Below are positions 44,296 to 52,275 of a stretch of DNA of 64,000 nt, piece by piece. How positions within the stretch are numbered: position 1 is the first letter of the stretch; every line of letters begins with the position of its first letter. The position numbers and the translations under genes were made by a program. This DNA is from an uncultured Spirochaetaceae bacterium (GTDB taxonomy: Bacteria; Spirochaetota; Spirochaetia; Sphaerochaetales; Sphaerochaetaceae): contig CALXLT010000045.1 in the NCBI GenBank assembly GCA_944389275.1, positions 29,884 through 93,883 of the forward strand. The letters run 5' to 3'. Under the pieces are notes generated by a model. It worked only from the letters and a program-made list of their open reading frames with translations. It made no database searches and was not told the DNA's origin.

Positions 44296-45633
44296 CTAAC
44301 GCAGCCAGGGCCGGCGGAGAAGATAGTACGCGAATATGGCCGAAGAAAGGAGCCATGTCACCGGGTATGCGGCATATATTACCGATATATCATGCGTGAA
44401 CGAGAGCGCGGCCCGCACGAACGCGACGCGGAAGGCGCACCATGCCGAGAGCATCACGAGCATCGGGATGAAGGCCTTGCCAGCTCCCCTGAGGATCCCC
44501 GCGCTTGAGTGGGATACAGCGACAAGGAAATAGAAGAAAGCCTCGATGCGGGCCTGCCGCACGCCATAGGCGATGACATCGGGATCTGATGAGAACATCC
44601 TGACAAGAAGGGGTGCCGACACGAAAAGAAGCGCACCGACAGCCTCCGCGACAGCGACGCACATCGCCATCCCCTCCTTCGCGCCCTTGAGCGCCCTGTC
44701 CCTGTTCCCCGCTCCGGAGACCTGGGCGACGAATGTGGTGAGCGCGAGCGAGAACGAGCTTATCGGCAGAAGCACGAAGCCCTCTATCTTGGCATAGACG
44801 CCGAACCCCGCGATAGCCGCGGCGGGAAAGGTGTTGACCGAGGCCTGGATGACTGTGTTGGCAAAGCCTATTATCGAGTTCTGCAGCCCGGAAGGAAGGC
44901 CGAAGCGGATGATCGCGCGCATCTCCATGCCGCTTATGGCTATGACGCGTATCCTTATCCTCACGCCTCCTTCCCCTTTCCTCTGCAGGCGGCAGAAGCA
45001 GAGCGCCGCGCTCACGGCCTGTGAGATTATCGTCGCAAGGGCCGCGGACCATACGCCCCAGCCGAGAAGCCCGACGAACACGAGATCCAAGACGATATTC
45101 ACGGCAGATGAGACGATAAGGTAATAAAGAGGGTGACGGCTGTCACCAAGGGCGTTCATTATACCCATAAGCACGTTGTACATCACAGAGAAGAATATCC
45201 CGGCGGAGTATATGCGGAAATATGAGGCGCTTATAGGAAGAAGCGATGGAGGCGTCGCGATAGCGCGGAGGATCCGCGGCGTGAAGAGCACGGCAAGAAG
45301 CGTTATGGCAAGCCCCGCGGCTATGCCGAACGCTATATCCGAATGCATGGCCTTCTCCAGCCTCTCCCTGTCCCCTGCCCCGTACGCGCGGGATATCACG
45401 ACACCGGCACCGACGGCAAGGCCGTTGAAGAATCCGACCATCATGAATATGAGGGATCCTGACGAGGAGACAGCCGCCAGCGCGTCAGGGCCGAGGAAAT
45501 TGCCGACTATGAGGGTATCGGCGGCGTTGTACAGCTGCTGGAAGAGATTCCCCAGGAAAAGGGGGAATGTATAGATCAGTATGCTCCTGGCGATCGGCCC
45601 GGATGAGAAGTCAGCAATGCCCTTTTCAGCCAT
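44296..45633 (-). CDS. MATE family efflux protein
   Basis: A 445-residue exporter with about twelve transmembrane helices. The opening (MAEKGIADFSSGPIARSIL, then FPLFLGNLFQQLYNAADTLIVG) is the classical MATE helix-1 region. LVVGNFLG-type segments and the second-half GLPSGLQNSIIG block agree. ATG 45633 is preceded by TTGCAA-16-TATAAT ending 7 bases upstream and no Shine-Dalgarno, so the message is probably leaderless. A TTG 14 codons earlier lies within that promoter and is rejected. It is divergent from mgtC. Confidence 0.84.
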   Translation of the reverse strand: MAEKGIADFSSGPIARSILIYTFPLFLGNLFQQLYNAADTLIVGNFLGPDALAAVSSSGSLIFMMVGFFNGLAVGAGVVISRAYGAGDRERLEKAMHSDIAFGIAAGLAITLLAVLFTPRILRAIATPPSLLPISASYFRIYSAGIFFSVMYNVLMGIMNALGDSRHPLYYLIVSSAVNIVLDLVFVGLLGWGVWSAALATIISQAVSAALCFCRLQRKGEGGVRIRIRVIAISGMEMRAIIRFGLPSGLQNSIIGFANTVIQASVNTFPAAAIAGFGVYAKIEGFVLLPISSFSLALTTFVAQVSGAGNRDRALKGAKEGMAMCVAVAEAVGALLFVSAPLLVRMFSSDPDVIAYGVRQARIEAFFYFLVAVSHSSAGILRGAGKAFIPMLVMLSAWCAFRVAFVRAALSFTHDISVIYAAYPVTWLLSSAIFAYYLLRRPWLR

Positions 45634-45640
45634 ATCTGCG

Positions 45641-45668
45641 ATTATAAGGAAAGAGAGGAACGTTGCAA
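45641..45668 (-). promoter_or_regulatory. Promoter of the MATE gene (leaderless geometry)
   Basis: Minus-strand TTGCAA (45668-45663), 16-base spacer, perfect TATAAT (45646-45641), then 7 bases to the ATG at 45633. The expected start of transcription is 1-3 bases before the start codon. Confidence 0.6.
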
Positions 45669-45723
45669 CGCTCAACTGCCGTCGATAAATGTTAAGAAAT
45701 TGTTAGAAGAGTATTAATTTTCA

Positions 45724-45752
45724 TTGACATACAGGCTATACGCCCCTAATCT
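45724..45752 (+). promoter_or_regulatory. Promoter of mgtC (leaderless geometry)
   Basis: Consensus TTGACA (45724-45729), exactly 17 bases, then TAATCT (45747-45752). Only 8 bases separate the -10 from the ATG at 45761, and the most likely initiating purine is A45757. No ribosome-binding sequence fits in this space. Confidence 0.7.
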
Positions 45753-45760
45753 TTTCACTC

Positions 45761-46441
45761 ATGGAAGGTCTGGACGATATACGTGAGCTAACATTTCTAT
45801 CTATGCTTCTCAGGATATTCGTATCGATAGCCCTCGGTGCGATACTGGGAATCGAAAGGGGCCTGAAGAACAGGCCTGCGGGGCTGAGGACATACATCCT
45901 CGTGTGCATGGGCTCATGCATCATCATGCTGACGAACCAATATGTATACGCCGCGTATGAGACAGGGGATCCGGTCAGGATGGCGGCTCAGGTCGTGAGC
46001 GGCATAGGCTTCCTGGGAGCCGGCTCGATAATCGTCACGAAGCAGAACCAGATAAGGGGACTTACGACAGCGGCAGGGCTATGGGCTGCATCGGCTGTAG
46101 GGCTTGCGATCGGCATAGGGCTTTATGAGGTCGCGATCGTCGGCGGGCTTTCCATACTCATCATACTGCGCCTTCTGAACCATTGGGATGTGATGATAAG
46201 GCACAGGACGAAGAGCGTGAACCTCTATGTCGAGCTCAAGAGCGGAAGCTGCCTTGCCCCGTTCCTGCATTTCCTGAAGATGCATGGGCTCTACGCGGAG
46301 AACATCCAGAGCGAACGCAACGGCATCTCGTCAGACACGGCATTCATATTCACGCTCAAGAGCACGATAAACGCGACGCACGACGAGATGCTCGCGCTTC
46401 TTGAGACAAACGACTCCGTAAGCTATATAGAGGAGCTCTGA
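45761..46441 (+). CDS. mgtC: MgtC/SapB family membrane protein
   Basis: A 226-residue membrane protein. The hydrophobic N-terminal half has about four or five transmembrane helices with the family signature ALGAILGIERGLKNRPAGLR, VSGIGFLGAGSII and RGLTTAAGLWAASAVGLAIG. The C-terminal soluble part (about 150-226) resembles the ACT-like domain of MgtC. In pathogens MgtC supports growth at low Mg2+ and in macrophages and modulates F1Fo ATPase; elsewhere the role is less clear. It has a consensus promoter and apparently a leaderless message. Its stop is one base from the convergent ung stop, with no terminator between. Confidence 0.88.
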   Translation: MEGLDDIRELTFLSMLLRIFVSIALGAILGIERGLKNRPAGLRTYILVCMGSCIIMLTNQYVYAAYETGDPVRMAAQVVSGIGFLGAGSIIVTKQNQIRGLTTAAGLWAASAVGLAIGIGLYEVAIVGGLSILIILRLLNHWDVMIRHRTKSVNLYVELKSGSCLAPFLHFLKMHGLYAENIQSERNGISSDTAFIFTLKSTINATHDEMLALLETNDSVSYIEEL

Positions 46442-46442
46442 G

Positions 46443-47102
46443 CTACCAGGCTATAGGGGTCTGCCCGGTGCGGGCCAAAAAGTCATTGCAGGCCTTGAAG
46501 TGGCCGTTGCCGAAGAAGCCGCGATACGCGCTCAGCGGGCTTGGATGGGCGGACTCGAGGATCAGGTGATGGGTATTGTGGATCAGGGCCTTCTTGCTCC
46601 TCGCGTAGCTTCCCCAGAGCATGAACACCTTGGGTCTGTCATCATCGCCCAGCGCCATTATGGCATTATCCGTGAATGTCTCCCAGCCCTTTCCAGCATG
46701 GGAGGCCGCGCGGTGCGCAACGACCGTGAGGGTGCTGTTGAGAAGCAGCACGCCCTGCCTAGCCCAGCGCGTGAGATCGCTTGACCATGGGCCTCCGCCA
46801 ACACCCTCAGCCTCGATTTCTGCATGTATGTTCTGAAGCGATGGCGGCTCCTGTATGTCCTCCCTCACGGAAAAGGAAAGCCCCATGGCCTGCCCAGGCT
46901 CATGGTATGGATCCTGGCCCACTATGACGACCTTGGTGTCCTTGAAGCCCGTGAGGACGAACGCGCGGAAGATCTCCCCCATCGGAGGATAGACGGTCTT
47001 CGTTGAGTACTCCGCCTTAAGGAATCTCCTCAGCTCAAGGTAGTAAGGCTTGTTCTGCTCGATATCGAAAAGAGGCTGCCAGTCATTGCCAACGTTTATC
47101 AT
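46443..47102 (-). CDS. ung: Uracil-DNA glycosylase, family 1
   Basis: Removes uracil from DNA to start base-excision repair. The 219-residue protein has the water-activating motif GQDPYHEPGQAMGLSFSV (about 62-79), LLNSTLTV, VFMLWGSYARSKK and the DNA-intercalation loop SAHPSPLSAYRGFFG with the catalytic His. Length is standard for the family. The start overlaps the GNAT gene end by 4 bases (ATGA), so it is the last gene of the YibE/F-GNAT-ung run. Confidence 0.93.
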   Translation of the reverse strand: MINVGNDWQPLFDIEQNKPYYLELRRFLKAEYSTKTVYPPMGEIFRAFVLTGFKDTKVVIVGQDPYHEPGQAMGLSFSVREDIQEPPSLQNIHAEIEAEGVGGGPWSSDLTRWARQGVLLLNSTLTVVAHRAASHAGKGWETFTDNAIMALGDDDRPKVFMLWGSYARSKKALIHNTHHLILESAHPSPLSAYRGFFGNGHFKACNDFLARTGQTPIAW

Positions 47103-47611
47103 GGCCTTATTATATCCCCAAGAGGCAATTCATACGCAAGCTTCCTGTCCCCTTCGAAAAGGACATGCCCCGTGAACGTGAAGCCGAGCTTGGAAAGCAG
47201 GTGCTGCATTATCGGATTGCGCCTGTCGGTATCCACGCGGATTGACGCGCATCCCCTTTCATCCGCGATGCGGATGCATTCCTCCATGAGGGAAGGAAAG
47301 AGCCCGCGGCCCCTGACGCTTTTTGCGAACGCGATGCGATGAAGCGCTATGTACGGACCTGCAGTGATCCACGCCCCTTCGATCGCGTCATACGAGTCAT
47401 CGTGGCCGGCTATCGCGAGATAGCCTATCGTCATGCCGTCCTCCACCGCTTTGTATCCTATGCCGCTCTCCGCATCGGCTGCTATCAGAGCGCGGGAAGG
47501 ATAGCCATCCGCCCATTGGCCATTGCCATATGAAAGCTGGAAGGCCCTAGCCTCCTCTATGATCTCCATTATGCGCGGTATATCCAGGGCGGTGGATCTC
47601 AGGATCTCCAT
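47099..47611 (-). CDS. GNAT family N-acetyltransferase
   Basis: A 170-residue acetyltransferase. The acetyl-CoA-binding motif A is HRIAFAKSVRGRGLFPSLME (residues 91-110, the R-G-R-G-L form of Q/R-x-x-G-x-G/A). Strand 4/5 features include TIGYLAIAG and CASIRVDTDRRNPIMQHLLSKLGF, typical of the RimI-like group. ATG 47611 begins the domain; the frame stays open upstream through the YibE/F gene in another frame and is not used. The acceptor is unknown. It is coupled to ung by ATGA and follows YibE/F by 14 bases. Confidence 0.82.
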   Translation of the reverse strand: MEILRSTALDIPRIMEIIEEARAFQLSYGNGQWADGYPSRALIAADAESGIGYKAVEDGMTIGYLAIAGHDDSYDAIEGAWITAGPYIALHRIAFAKSVRGRGLFPSLMEECIRIADERGCASIRVDTDRRNPIMQHLLSKLGFTFTGHVLFEGDRKLAYELPLGDIIRP

Positions 47612-47625
47612 GCCCTGATGATACC

Positions 47626-48753
47626 CTATGCCTTCCTCGCTATGAAGAGTGCCATGCCTATCAGGGCCGTAAGAGGCGTGACAAGGACTATGCCGAACGC
47701 CCCGGCCAGGGTCTGCGCGATCTCCGCGGCTATGGACTTTGAGGTGAATATGTTCAGCACCGGCGTGGCCTGCGCCATATAGACCATCATCAGCGTCAGG
47801 TAGCTTCCCATATATGCAAGAAGCAGCGTCGTTATCTGCGTTCCTACCCCGGCTTTCCCGACTTCCATCGCGGATCGGAAGAGCTCCCTCCGCCCTGTCT
47901 CGGGTGCGTGCTCCCTCACCTCCCACATGGCAGCAGAGACATCTATCGAGAGATCCATTATCGCGCCGCCCGCGCCAAGGCACACCACGCCGGAAAAAAG
48001 CGATGTCAGGTCAAGGCCCATGAAGCCGCTGTATAGAAGCGATTCGCTCATCTCCAGGACAGAGCCATGTATGCGAAGGTATGCTGTCATGCCAAGCGAA
48101 ACAAGAAGCGTTATCGCTATAGAGGAGAACGAGCCAAGGATCGCGGCAAGGCTACGCTTGTTCACGCCTGATACCATCGGAAGCGTGACCAATGTCAGAA
48201 GCACAAGCGTGAGGGCGCACATGACTAGCGGGCTCCGTCCTCTAAGCACCGATGGGATAAGGAGCTTCCATATAGCAAGGAAGGCGAATGCGAACGAGAG
48301 CACCATCCTTATCCCCCTCAGCCCGCTGAAGGCTATCAGCACGGCAATGAATATGGCTATGAGCAAGACCTCCCTGCCTAGCCTATAGTAGTCGATCATG
48401 TTGATGAATATGGGATCGCCCTCGGCATCGCGCTCGACAAGCACCCAGGCAATATCCCCGGGAACGAATACCTTGTCATCCTTGAGGCTTCCCGAAAGGA
48501 GGTTGATGGCATCCATCTCAAGCCCCTCATGCTCGCCTGAGAGCACCCGGACGCGGCATCTCTGGTCACCTGTCCTGAAAAGCCCAGTCTGTATTATCCC
48601 GCGGTCATCTGTCGATATAACCTCGGCCTTGGCCCCAACCGCGTTGACGTAGATCGCCCTCTCGAATCCTGTCGGGATCATCAGGAGCACGGCGGAGGCA
48701 ATGATGAAAGCCACGATAAACGCAGCGTTCTTCTTCGTATCGTTTCGTATCAT
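47626..48753 (-). CDS. YibE/F family membrane protein
   Basis: A 375-residue protein with an N-terminal transmembrane anchor, an extracytoplasmic beta domain (about 40-125: VRVLSGEHEGLEMDAINLLSG is the recognisable YibE block, seen in two adjoining parts), then about seven transmembrane helices. FSGLRGIRMVLSF, VLLTLVTLPMVSGVNKRSLAA and GAGGAIMDLSIDVSAAMWEV are hallmarks of the family. The biochemical role is not established. No Shine-Dalgarno precedes the ATG, which lies 13 bases after the phoA terminator stem. Confidence 0.83.
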   Translation of the reverse strand: MIRNDTKKNAAFIVAFIIASAVLLMIPTGFERAIYVNAVGAKAEVISTDDRGIIQTGLFRTGDQRCRVRVLSGEHEGLEMDAINLLSGSLKDDKVFVPGDIAWVLVERDAEGDPIFINMIDYYRLGREVLLIAIFIAVLIAFSGLRGIRMVLSFAFAFLAIWKLLIPSVLRGRSPLVMCALTLVLLTLVTLPMVSGVNKRSLAAILGSFSSIAITLLVSLGMTAYLRIHGSVLEMSESLLYSGFMGLDLTSLFSGVVCLGAGGAIMDLSIDVSAAMWEVREHAPETGRRELFRSAMEVGKAGVGTQITTLLLAYMGSYLTLMMVYMAQATPVLNIFTSKSIAAEIAQTLAGAFGIVLVTPLTALIGMALFIARKA

Positions 48754-48766
48754 ATCAAAGGAAAAC

Positions 48767-48786
48767 GGGGAGGGAAGCCCCTCCCC
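48767..48786 (-). terminator. Intrinsic terminator after phoA
   Basis: GGGGAGGG (48767-48774) pairs with CCCTCCCC (48779-48786) around a 4-base loop. On the minus strand it is followed by GTTTTCCTTTG. It lies about 20 bases downstream of the phoA stop. Confidence 0.85.
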
Positions 48787-48806
48787 TTATATATCGCTCC
48801 AGGCTA

Positions 48807-50270
48807 TTACCTGGCATCAGTGAGATCCATGAGCTTGTGGGCGACCTCTGTGTTGTCATAGGCGCCTACGAAGAGCTCAGCACCCTCGCCGTACGCATAT
48901 ACCGGCACTGGAAGGCCTGTATGGGCATAGCTTGTCCAGCCGATGCCGGCCTTGTTGTTGATGATGTGCGTGAGCGTGACGCTGATCGGGTTGTATCCGC
49001 CATAGAGCAGGGACTCCTCATAGCCATCGACGTTGCCGCTCCTGTCATCCTCATAAGCCTTCTGGAGCTTAGCGTACTCATACTCATTCATCACGAGAGC
49101 CTCGTCAGCAGCCTCCTCGCCAGGAGCGACAAGACCGAAGTACTCCTCGACCATGGCCATCATATCATCAAACGTGAAGGAGCCATCTGCCTTAGCCTCC
49201 TCTACAAGGGAGTCGAACTTCACGAATGAGCACTTCTGGCTGCGGAGGATGTCGAACGCGGTGTTGTAGCCAGTTGCCGCGTAGCCAATCGTCATACCGC
49301 CAGTCTCATGGTCGCCTGTGACTACGATGAGCGTCTCATCCGGATGGTTCTTCGCGAAGTCGACAGCCACCTCGATAGCCTCATCGAAGGCGATGGTGTC
49401 GTAGATGTTCGCGAGCGCGTCGTTGGCATGGCCCGCCCAGTCGATCTTGCCGCTCTCGACCATCATGAAGAAGCCTGTCTCGTTATCAAGCACATCAATG
49501 CCCTTCTTCACGAAGTCCTTGAGCTTGAGAGAGTCAGCCGGTGCATCAAGGGCATAAGGCATCGCGCCGTCGTCCTGGATGACAGGGCTGTAGGCATAGA
49601 CCTTGCCGCTGTTGCCATTGAGGCTGAGTATGGTGTCCTTATCGTTCGTGACAAGATAGCCATTATCCTCAAGGACCTCATAGATGGACTTGTCCCCGTT
49701 CTCGGCCTGGTTCACGGATCCGCCCGCGAAGTACTCGAATCCCGACTCAGCCATCTGGAGCCCGATATCATAGTAGTCATTCCTTGATGCGATATGCGCA
49801 TAGTACGCGGCGGGGGTCGCGTGGTTGATCGTGACAGTCGACACGATGCCGATCTTCCAGCCCTTGTCATGGAGCATCTCAGCAATCGTCACGCCCGGGG
49901 TGACCCTGTCCACGCCCATGCCGATTACTCCGCTATGGGTCTTGTATCCGGAAGAGAGGGATGTTGCCGTTGAAGCGGAGTCCGGGCAGAACGATGTGGA
50001 GTCCTGGGTATACTGAAGCCCTACAACAGGGAACTGCGTGAACGTGAGCTCATCAAGGGAGATAAGCCCTGACTCGTTGATTCCATTGAATACCTGCGCG
50101 GAATTGGTCTGCGGGGAGCTCATCCCGTCACCGATGAACATGAATACGTATTTCGGGGAGGCATCCTCCGTGTATTCCCTTATCGCGCTTTCGGTTTCCA
50201 TGCCGCCATTCGCGAAAGCCATGGATACTATCATGATGAGAGACAGAAGCGTTAGGGTAAGTCTTTTCAT
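48807..50270 (-). CDS. phoA: Alkaline phosphatase
   Basis: An exported phosphomonoesterase of 487 residues. The signal peptide (MKRLTLTLLSLIMIVSMAFA) precedes NGGMETES. Metal and nucleophile residues: VFMFIGDGMSSPQ (Asp), CPDSASTATSLSSG (the nucleophile Ser in DSAS), INHATPAAYYAH, MMVESGKIDWAGHAND, VVTGDHETGGM, and YAHTGLPVPVYAYG near the end. An inserted acidic region (about 360-415, EEAADEALVMNEYEYAKLQ) is unusual. The site GGAGGAAAAGCAAG precedes the ATG. Next to DUF47-Pit, it probably releases phosphate in the periplasm for uptake. Confidence 0.9.
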   Translation of the reverse strand: MKRLTLTLLSLIMIVSMAFANGGMETESAIREYTEDASPKYVFMFIGDGMSSPQTNSAQVFNGINESGLISLDELTFTQFPVVGLQYTQDSTSFCPDSASTATSLSSGYKTHSGVIGMGVDRVTPGVTIAEMLHDKGWKIGIVSTVTINHATPAAYYAHIASRNDYYDIGLQMAESGFEYFAGGSVNQAENGDKSIYEVLEDNGYLVTNDKDTILSLNGNSGKVYAYSPVIQDDGAMPYALDAPADSLKLKDFVKKGIDVLDNETGFFMMVESGKIDWAGHANDALANIYDTIAFDEAIEVAVDFAKNHPDETLIVVTGDHETGGMTIGYAATGYNTAFDILRSQKCSFVKFDSLVEEAKADGSFTFDDMMAMVEEYFGLVAPGEEAADEALVMNEYEYAKLQKAYEDDRSGNVDGYEESLLYGGYNPISVTLTHIINNKAGIGWTSYAHTGLPVPVYAYGEGAELFVGAYDNTEVAHKLMDLTDAR

Positions 50271-50332
50271 CTTGCTTTTCCTCCAAAGTCATTTAGTGGC
50301 CAAGCCACAGCATGGAGTCTAGCAGAATGGAA

Positions 50333-50358
50333 AACCGGCCATCCCCCACAGGCCGGTT
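50333..50358 (-). terminator. Intrinsic terminator after the pit-DUF47 operon
   Basis: Perfect 8-bp stem AACCGGCC (50333-50340) with GGCCGGTT (50351-50358). The minus strand continues GGTTTTCCATT. It separates the transporter operon from phoA. Confidence 0.82.
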
Positions 50359-50398
50359 ATGATTCAGTTAAATGAATATGAGGATATCCCCTCCAATG

Positions 50399-51022
50399 TT
50401 AAGTGTTGCTCATCATGATCTTCTCGCAGGCATCGGCGACATGCTCGCACGCGTCCGCGCACTGCTCTATATACCTATACACATCCCTCCAGACGATTAT
50501 CGCGATAGGATCGGTCTCCTCAGTGTGCAGCACCCTCATGTTATGGATGAAGAGGGCATCAGCCTCCTCCTCGAGCGTGTTGATGGCGATAATCTTGTCG
50601 CGAAGCGTCCTGGAGTGCCTGAAGTTGCTGAACTCCTTGATCATGGCATGCATCTCGCTGCAGCAGCGCTCGAGGACATCGACCACGGCGATCATCTCGG
50701 GCTTGATGAAGCGGATATTGTCACAGTATAGGCGGAGCACGACATCCTCCATCTTGTCCACGACCTCATCCAAACACTGGCTCAGCAGCATGATATCCTC
50801 CCTCTCAATCGGGGTGATGAAGGCCTTGGCGAGCACGTTCATAAGCTCATGCTTCTTCATGTCCGCCGCATGCTCGGTCTCATGGATCTCCCTGAGTATG
50901 AGCTCGAGGTTATCCGGATCGTAATCGGCGATGCATCTCCTGAGCAGCCTTGAGGCCTCGACGGCATGCTCCGCACAGGCGGTGAAGGTATCGAAATAGA
51001 ATGAATCCTGTTTTCTAGCCAT
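50399..51022 (-). CDS. DUF47/PhoU-like regulator of Pit transporter
   Basis: A 207-residue, almost entirely helical protein of the DUF47 (PhoU-like) family, which usually accompanies Pit-type phosphate transporters. Seen: REIHETEHAADMKKHELMNVL, TPIEREDIMLLSQCLDEVVDKMEDV and INTLEEEADALF, carrying the repeated E-x-x-D metal-binding patterns of PhoU folds. It begins 12 bases after the pit stop. It probably gates or regulates the transporter rather than binding DNA. Confidence 0.87.
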   Translation of the reverse strand: MARKQDSFYFDTFTACAEHAVEASRLLRRCIADYDPDNLELILREIHETEHAADMKKHELMNVLAKAFITPIEREDIMLLSQCLDEVVDKMEDVVLRLYCDNIRFIKPEMIAVVDVLERCCSEMHAMIKEFSNFRHSRTLRDKIIAINTLEEEADALFIHNMRVLHTEETDPIAIIVWRDVYRYIEQCADACEHVADACEKIMMSNT

Positions 51023-51034
51023 TTATTGACTCCT

Positions 51035-52087
51035 TTAGAATATGAATAGGAAAAGCCTGGCCATCAGGTAGCTGATGATCCCGCAGCCAGGGAACGTGAA
51101 TACCCAGGTAAGCATCATGTCGCGGACAACAGAGAAGTTGATCGCGCTCAGCCTGCGTGACGCCCCGACACCCATGATCGCGCTTGTCTTCGTGTGGGTG
51201 GTAGAGACAGGGATGCCAAAGAGCGAGGAAAAGAGGAGGCAGAGGGAGGCCGCCACATCCGCGCTGAAGCCCTGGTACTTCTCCAGCTTGACCATGTCCA
51301 TCCCAACCGACCGTATTATCTTCTCGCCGCCGACGCTGGTGCCGCAGCCCATGACGAGAGAGCAAAGCACCATCAGCCACACGGGGATAAGCACCCCCTC
51401 GACGCTGGGCTGCCCGTTCGCGAACGCGATGCCGAGGAAAAGCACGCCTATGAACTTCTGTCCATCCTGCGCGCCGTGCATGAAGCTCATCGCGGCGGCT
51501 CCCGCTATCTGGGCGTATCTGAAGAACGTGTTGGCTATGCGCCTGTCCATGCCCCTGAAAATGAGGGCGACGGCCTTGCACACGATCCAGCCCATGAAGA
51601 AGCCCAGGAGAAGGGAGAGGACAAGGCCGTAGATGACCTTTATCCATTCGCTTCCGTTTATCGTGCCCACGCCCTGCCCTGTCGCGAGCGCCGCTCCCGT
51701 GAGGCCCGCTATGAGGCTATGGCTCTCGCTTGTAGGTATGCCGAAATATGAGGCGGCGGTACTGTACACGACTATCGAGAACAAAGCCGCCGACAGCGCT
51801 ATGAGGGCTGTCTGCGTATCGGAACCGAAATCAACCATGTTGCTTATCGTTGACGCGACCGAGGCGTTTATCTTCGTCATCACCAGCACTCCGATGAAGT
51901 TGAAGAGAGCGCTCATCATTATAGCAGGGCGTGGCCTGAGGCAGCGGGTCGTTATGCACGTCGCTATCGCGTTCGGCGCATCGGTCCAGCCATTCACGAA
52001 GATCACGCCAAGCGTAAGCGATGCTGTAACGAGAAGCGCTGGAGCAGAGAATATCTGCTGGCAGAAATATGAAAAAGAAACATCCAT
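51035..52087 (-). CDS. pit: Inorganic phosphate transporter, Pit family
   Basis: A 350-residue membrane transporter with about ten hydrophobic segments in two homologous halves. The half-signatures are FVNGWTDAPNAIATCI (near residue 30) and MSFMHGAQDGQKFIGVLFLG (about 208-227). GIPTSESHSLIAGLTGAALA and GIPVSTTHTKTSAIMGVGA are the paired re-entrant-loop regions. It likely imports metal-phosphate driven by protons. It starts the pit-DUF47 operon. An A/T-rich divergent region with a dyad separates it from the tryptophanase-like gene. Confidence 0.88.
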   Translation of the reverse strand: MDVSFSYFCQQIFSAPALLVTASLTLGVIFVNGWTDAPNAIATCITTRCLRPRPAIMMSALFNFIGVLVMTKINASVASTISNMVDFGSDTQTALIALSAALFSIVVYSTAASYFGIPTSESHSLIAGLTGAALATGQGVGTINGSEWIKVIYGLVLSLLLGFFMGWIVCKAVALIFRGMDRRIANTFFRYAQIAGAAAMSFMHGAQDGQKFIGVLFLGIAFANGQPSVEGVLIPVWLMVLCSLVMGCGTSVGGEKIIRSVGMDMVKLEKYQGFSADVAASLCLLFSSLFGIPVSTTHTKTSAIMGVGASRRLSAINFSVVRDMMLTWVFTFPGCGIISYLMARLFLFIF

Positions 52088-52156
52088 CTCCTAGGATTTC
52101 CTCCCCGTCAATCGTAAAGGAATGGTTATTTTCATGTAAATCGTATGTTATTAAGA

Positions 52157-52184
52157 TTGTGTTAGAAATCTGTTAGAGTATATT
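52157..52184 (+). promoter_or_regulatory. Candidate promoter for the tryptophanase-like gene
   Basis: TTGTGT (52157-52162), 16-base spacer, TATATT (52179-52184). The transcription start would fall near 52191, giving a leader of about 85 bases that begins inside a perfect inverted repeat. No Trp-containing leader peptide follows. Confidence 0.4.
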
Positions 52185-52213
52185 TATGCAGAAAATATAG
52201 AAAATTCTGCATA
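52185..52213. repeat. Perfect inverted repeat in the pit-tnaA divergent region
   Basis: TATGCAGAA (52185-52193) and TTCTGCATA (52205-52213), 9-bp arms with an 11-base A/T-rich spacer. It could be an operator for either divergent gene or an mRNA 5' hairpin for the lyase gene. It has no adjoining T tract and so is not a terminator. Confidence 0.6.
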
Positions 52214-52275
52214 TCATCTCGAATTTATTTGACAGCAGATGCCGCATGCCCCAAACTGTGCAAAAGGGGACAATT

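Noticed and set aside
47612..47983. Upstream extension of the GNAT frame
   Set aside because: It overlaps the YibE/F gene in another frame, and its residues are Arg/Gly/His-rich shadow sequence. The acetyltransferase domain starts at 47611.
52186..52200. Possible TnaC-like leader peptide before the tryptophanase-like gene
   Set aside because: The only short frame (ATG CAG AAA ATA TAG) encodes no Trp and lies within the inverted repeat.
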